Shown here: positions 63,690 through 64,000 of the stretch, piece by piece
How positions within the stretch are numbered: position 1 is the first letter of the stretch
Layout: every line of letters begins with the position of its first letter
NCBI GenBank assembly: GCA_041398785.1
Contig: JAWKUA010000026.1
Location: forward strand, 1-64,000
DNA from: Planctomycetaceae bacterium
Lineage (GTDB): Bacteria; Planctomycetota; Planctomycetia; Planctomycetales; Planctomycetaceae
Direction: 5' to 3'
Length of the DNA stretch: 64,000 nucleotides
Position numbers and translations under genes: made by a program
Notes under the pieces: generated by a model
Database searches by the model: none
What the model was told of the DNA's origin: nothing
Seen by the model: the letters and a program-made list of their open reading frames with translations, nothing else

Positions 63690-64000
63690 TTCGCACCCCT
63701 GGCCAGCGCGCGGGCCGTCGCGTTCACGATGGCCTGCGAGGTGATCGTGGCCCCGCTGGTGGCATCGACTCCGTGAATGCTCTGCAGACGGATGATCTGA
63801 CTCGGCGTATCGGTCAGTGATGCGTAGTACTGTTTCTCCTGGTGAGCGGTGACTTCAAGCCGTTCGATCTTTCCGGCGGCGACTTTGACTTCGATTTCGA
63901 GGCGGCCGTTGTAGCCGATGCTGTCTCCGGAATACGTACCGTCCGCGACCTTCGTGACATCCGCCCTGTCGAACAGACGAATGGCGTCGATGCTGTCGCG
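63686..64000 (-). CDS. FMN-binding domain protein (partial at right edge)
   Basis: The C-terminal 104 residues are seen; the start is beyond the window. They form an FMN_bind domain as in NosR and RnfG: TYSGDSIGYNGRLEIEVKVA, KIERLEVTAHQEKQYYASLT, and the flavin-attachment region GVDATSGATITSQAI, whose SGAT Thr is the expected covalent FMN site. With the polyferredoxin it translationally overlaps, it makes an FMN-to-Fe-S electron route at the membrane. Confidence 0.85.
   Translation of the reverse strand, partial: RDSIDAIRLFDRADVTKVADGTYSGDSIGYNGRLEIEVKVAAGKIERLEVTAHQEKQYYASLTDTPSQIIRLQSIHGVDATSGATITSQAIVNATARALARGAK

Overview
The window reads as chromosomal DNA of a planctomycete (phylum Planctomycetota, probably order Planctomycetales); the species cannot be named from the sequence. 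The evidence is GC-rich coding bias plus many protein families that are abundant in, or largely confined to, this phylum: PSCyt2/PSD1 (DUF1549/DUF1553), DUF1501, several DUF1559 pseudopilin-like proteins, giant secreted proteins with the short N-terminal LE(S/D)RxLLA planctomycete extracellular motif, a Sigma70_ECF-type factor next to a multidomain Ser/Thr kinase, DUF1580, and an EF-G of the HIDSGKTT type.

Layout. 0.1-3.3 kb: secreted esterase and a cupin among palindromic intergenic repeats. 3.9-10.1 kb: two very large secreted proteins, one with CARDB and dockerin-like repeats and one with cohesin-like, Calx-beta and SdrD-B-like domains, closed by a strong terminator. 10.3-14.8 kb: ECF-type sigma factor divergent from a kinase/pseudokinase/TIR-like/FHA/transmembrane fusion. 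14.8-21.3 kb: VWA protein, VOC protein, PdxH, PhoR-like histidine kinase with a membrane partner, SDR epimerase, rhodanese. 22-27.7 kb: lipoprotein with a HELxE motif, intact and truncated DUF1559 genes, and two lineage-specific proteins. 27.7-33.3 kb: GT-C glycosyltransferase, IlvD/Edd-family dehydratase, small membrane protein and MoeA, all with frameshifts from about 28.84 to 32.66 kb. 33.7-42.6 kb: unknown membrane-anchored protein, CnoX-like thioredoxin flanked by 83-bp inverted repeats, sulfatase with a heptamer repeat at its start, GlcE, an enolase-superfamily enzyme, a ceramidase-like enzyme and a CopZ-N-like Fe-S protein. 42.7-52.1 kb: a tightly overlapping run WD40 - PSCyt2/PSD1 - DUF1501 - EF-hand - DUF3352-like/DUF1559. 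52.3-56.6 kb: EF-G, small DMT-like membrane protein, bestrophin. 57.2 kb: tRNA-Lys(CTT) followed by about 4 kb of broken accessory genes (type IIG methyltransferase N-terminus, PIN toxin/HTH antitoxin, DUF1580, DUF3987). 61.3-64.0 kb: NapH-NapG-like polyferredoxin and an FMN-binding protein that runs off the right edge.

How the genes fit together. The 42.7-52.1 kb run is the clearest functional unit: start/stop overlaps and a common secreted character suggest a co-expressed cell-envelope or periplasmic system typical of planctomycetes. The sigma factor and kinase at 10.3-14.8 kb look like a signalling pair. The right-edge pair looks like a membrane electron-transfer module (FMN to Fe-S clusters).

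Caveat. Two stretches (about 28.84-32.66 kb and 57.4-61.2 kb) carry coding sequence that stays recognisable but changes frame very often, on both strands. This could be local assembly error or decay; the first stretch looks more like error, the second could be either.
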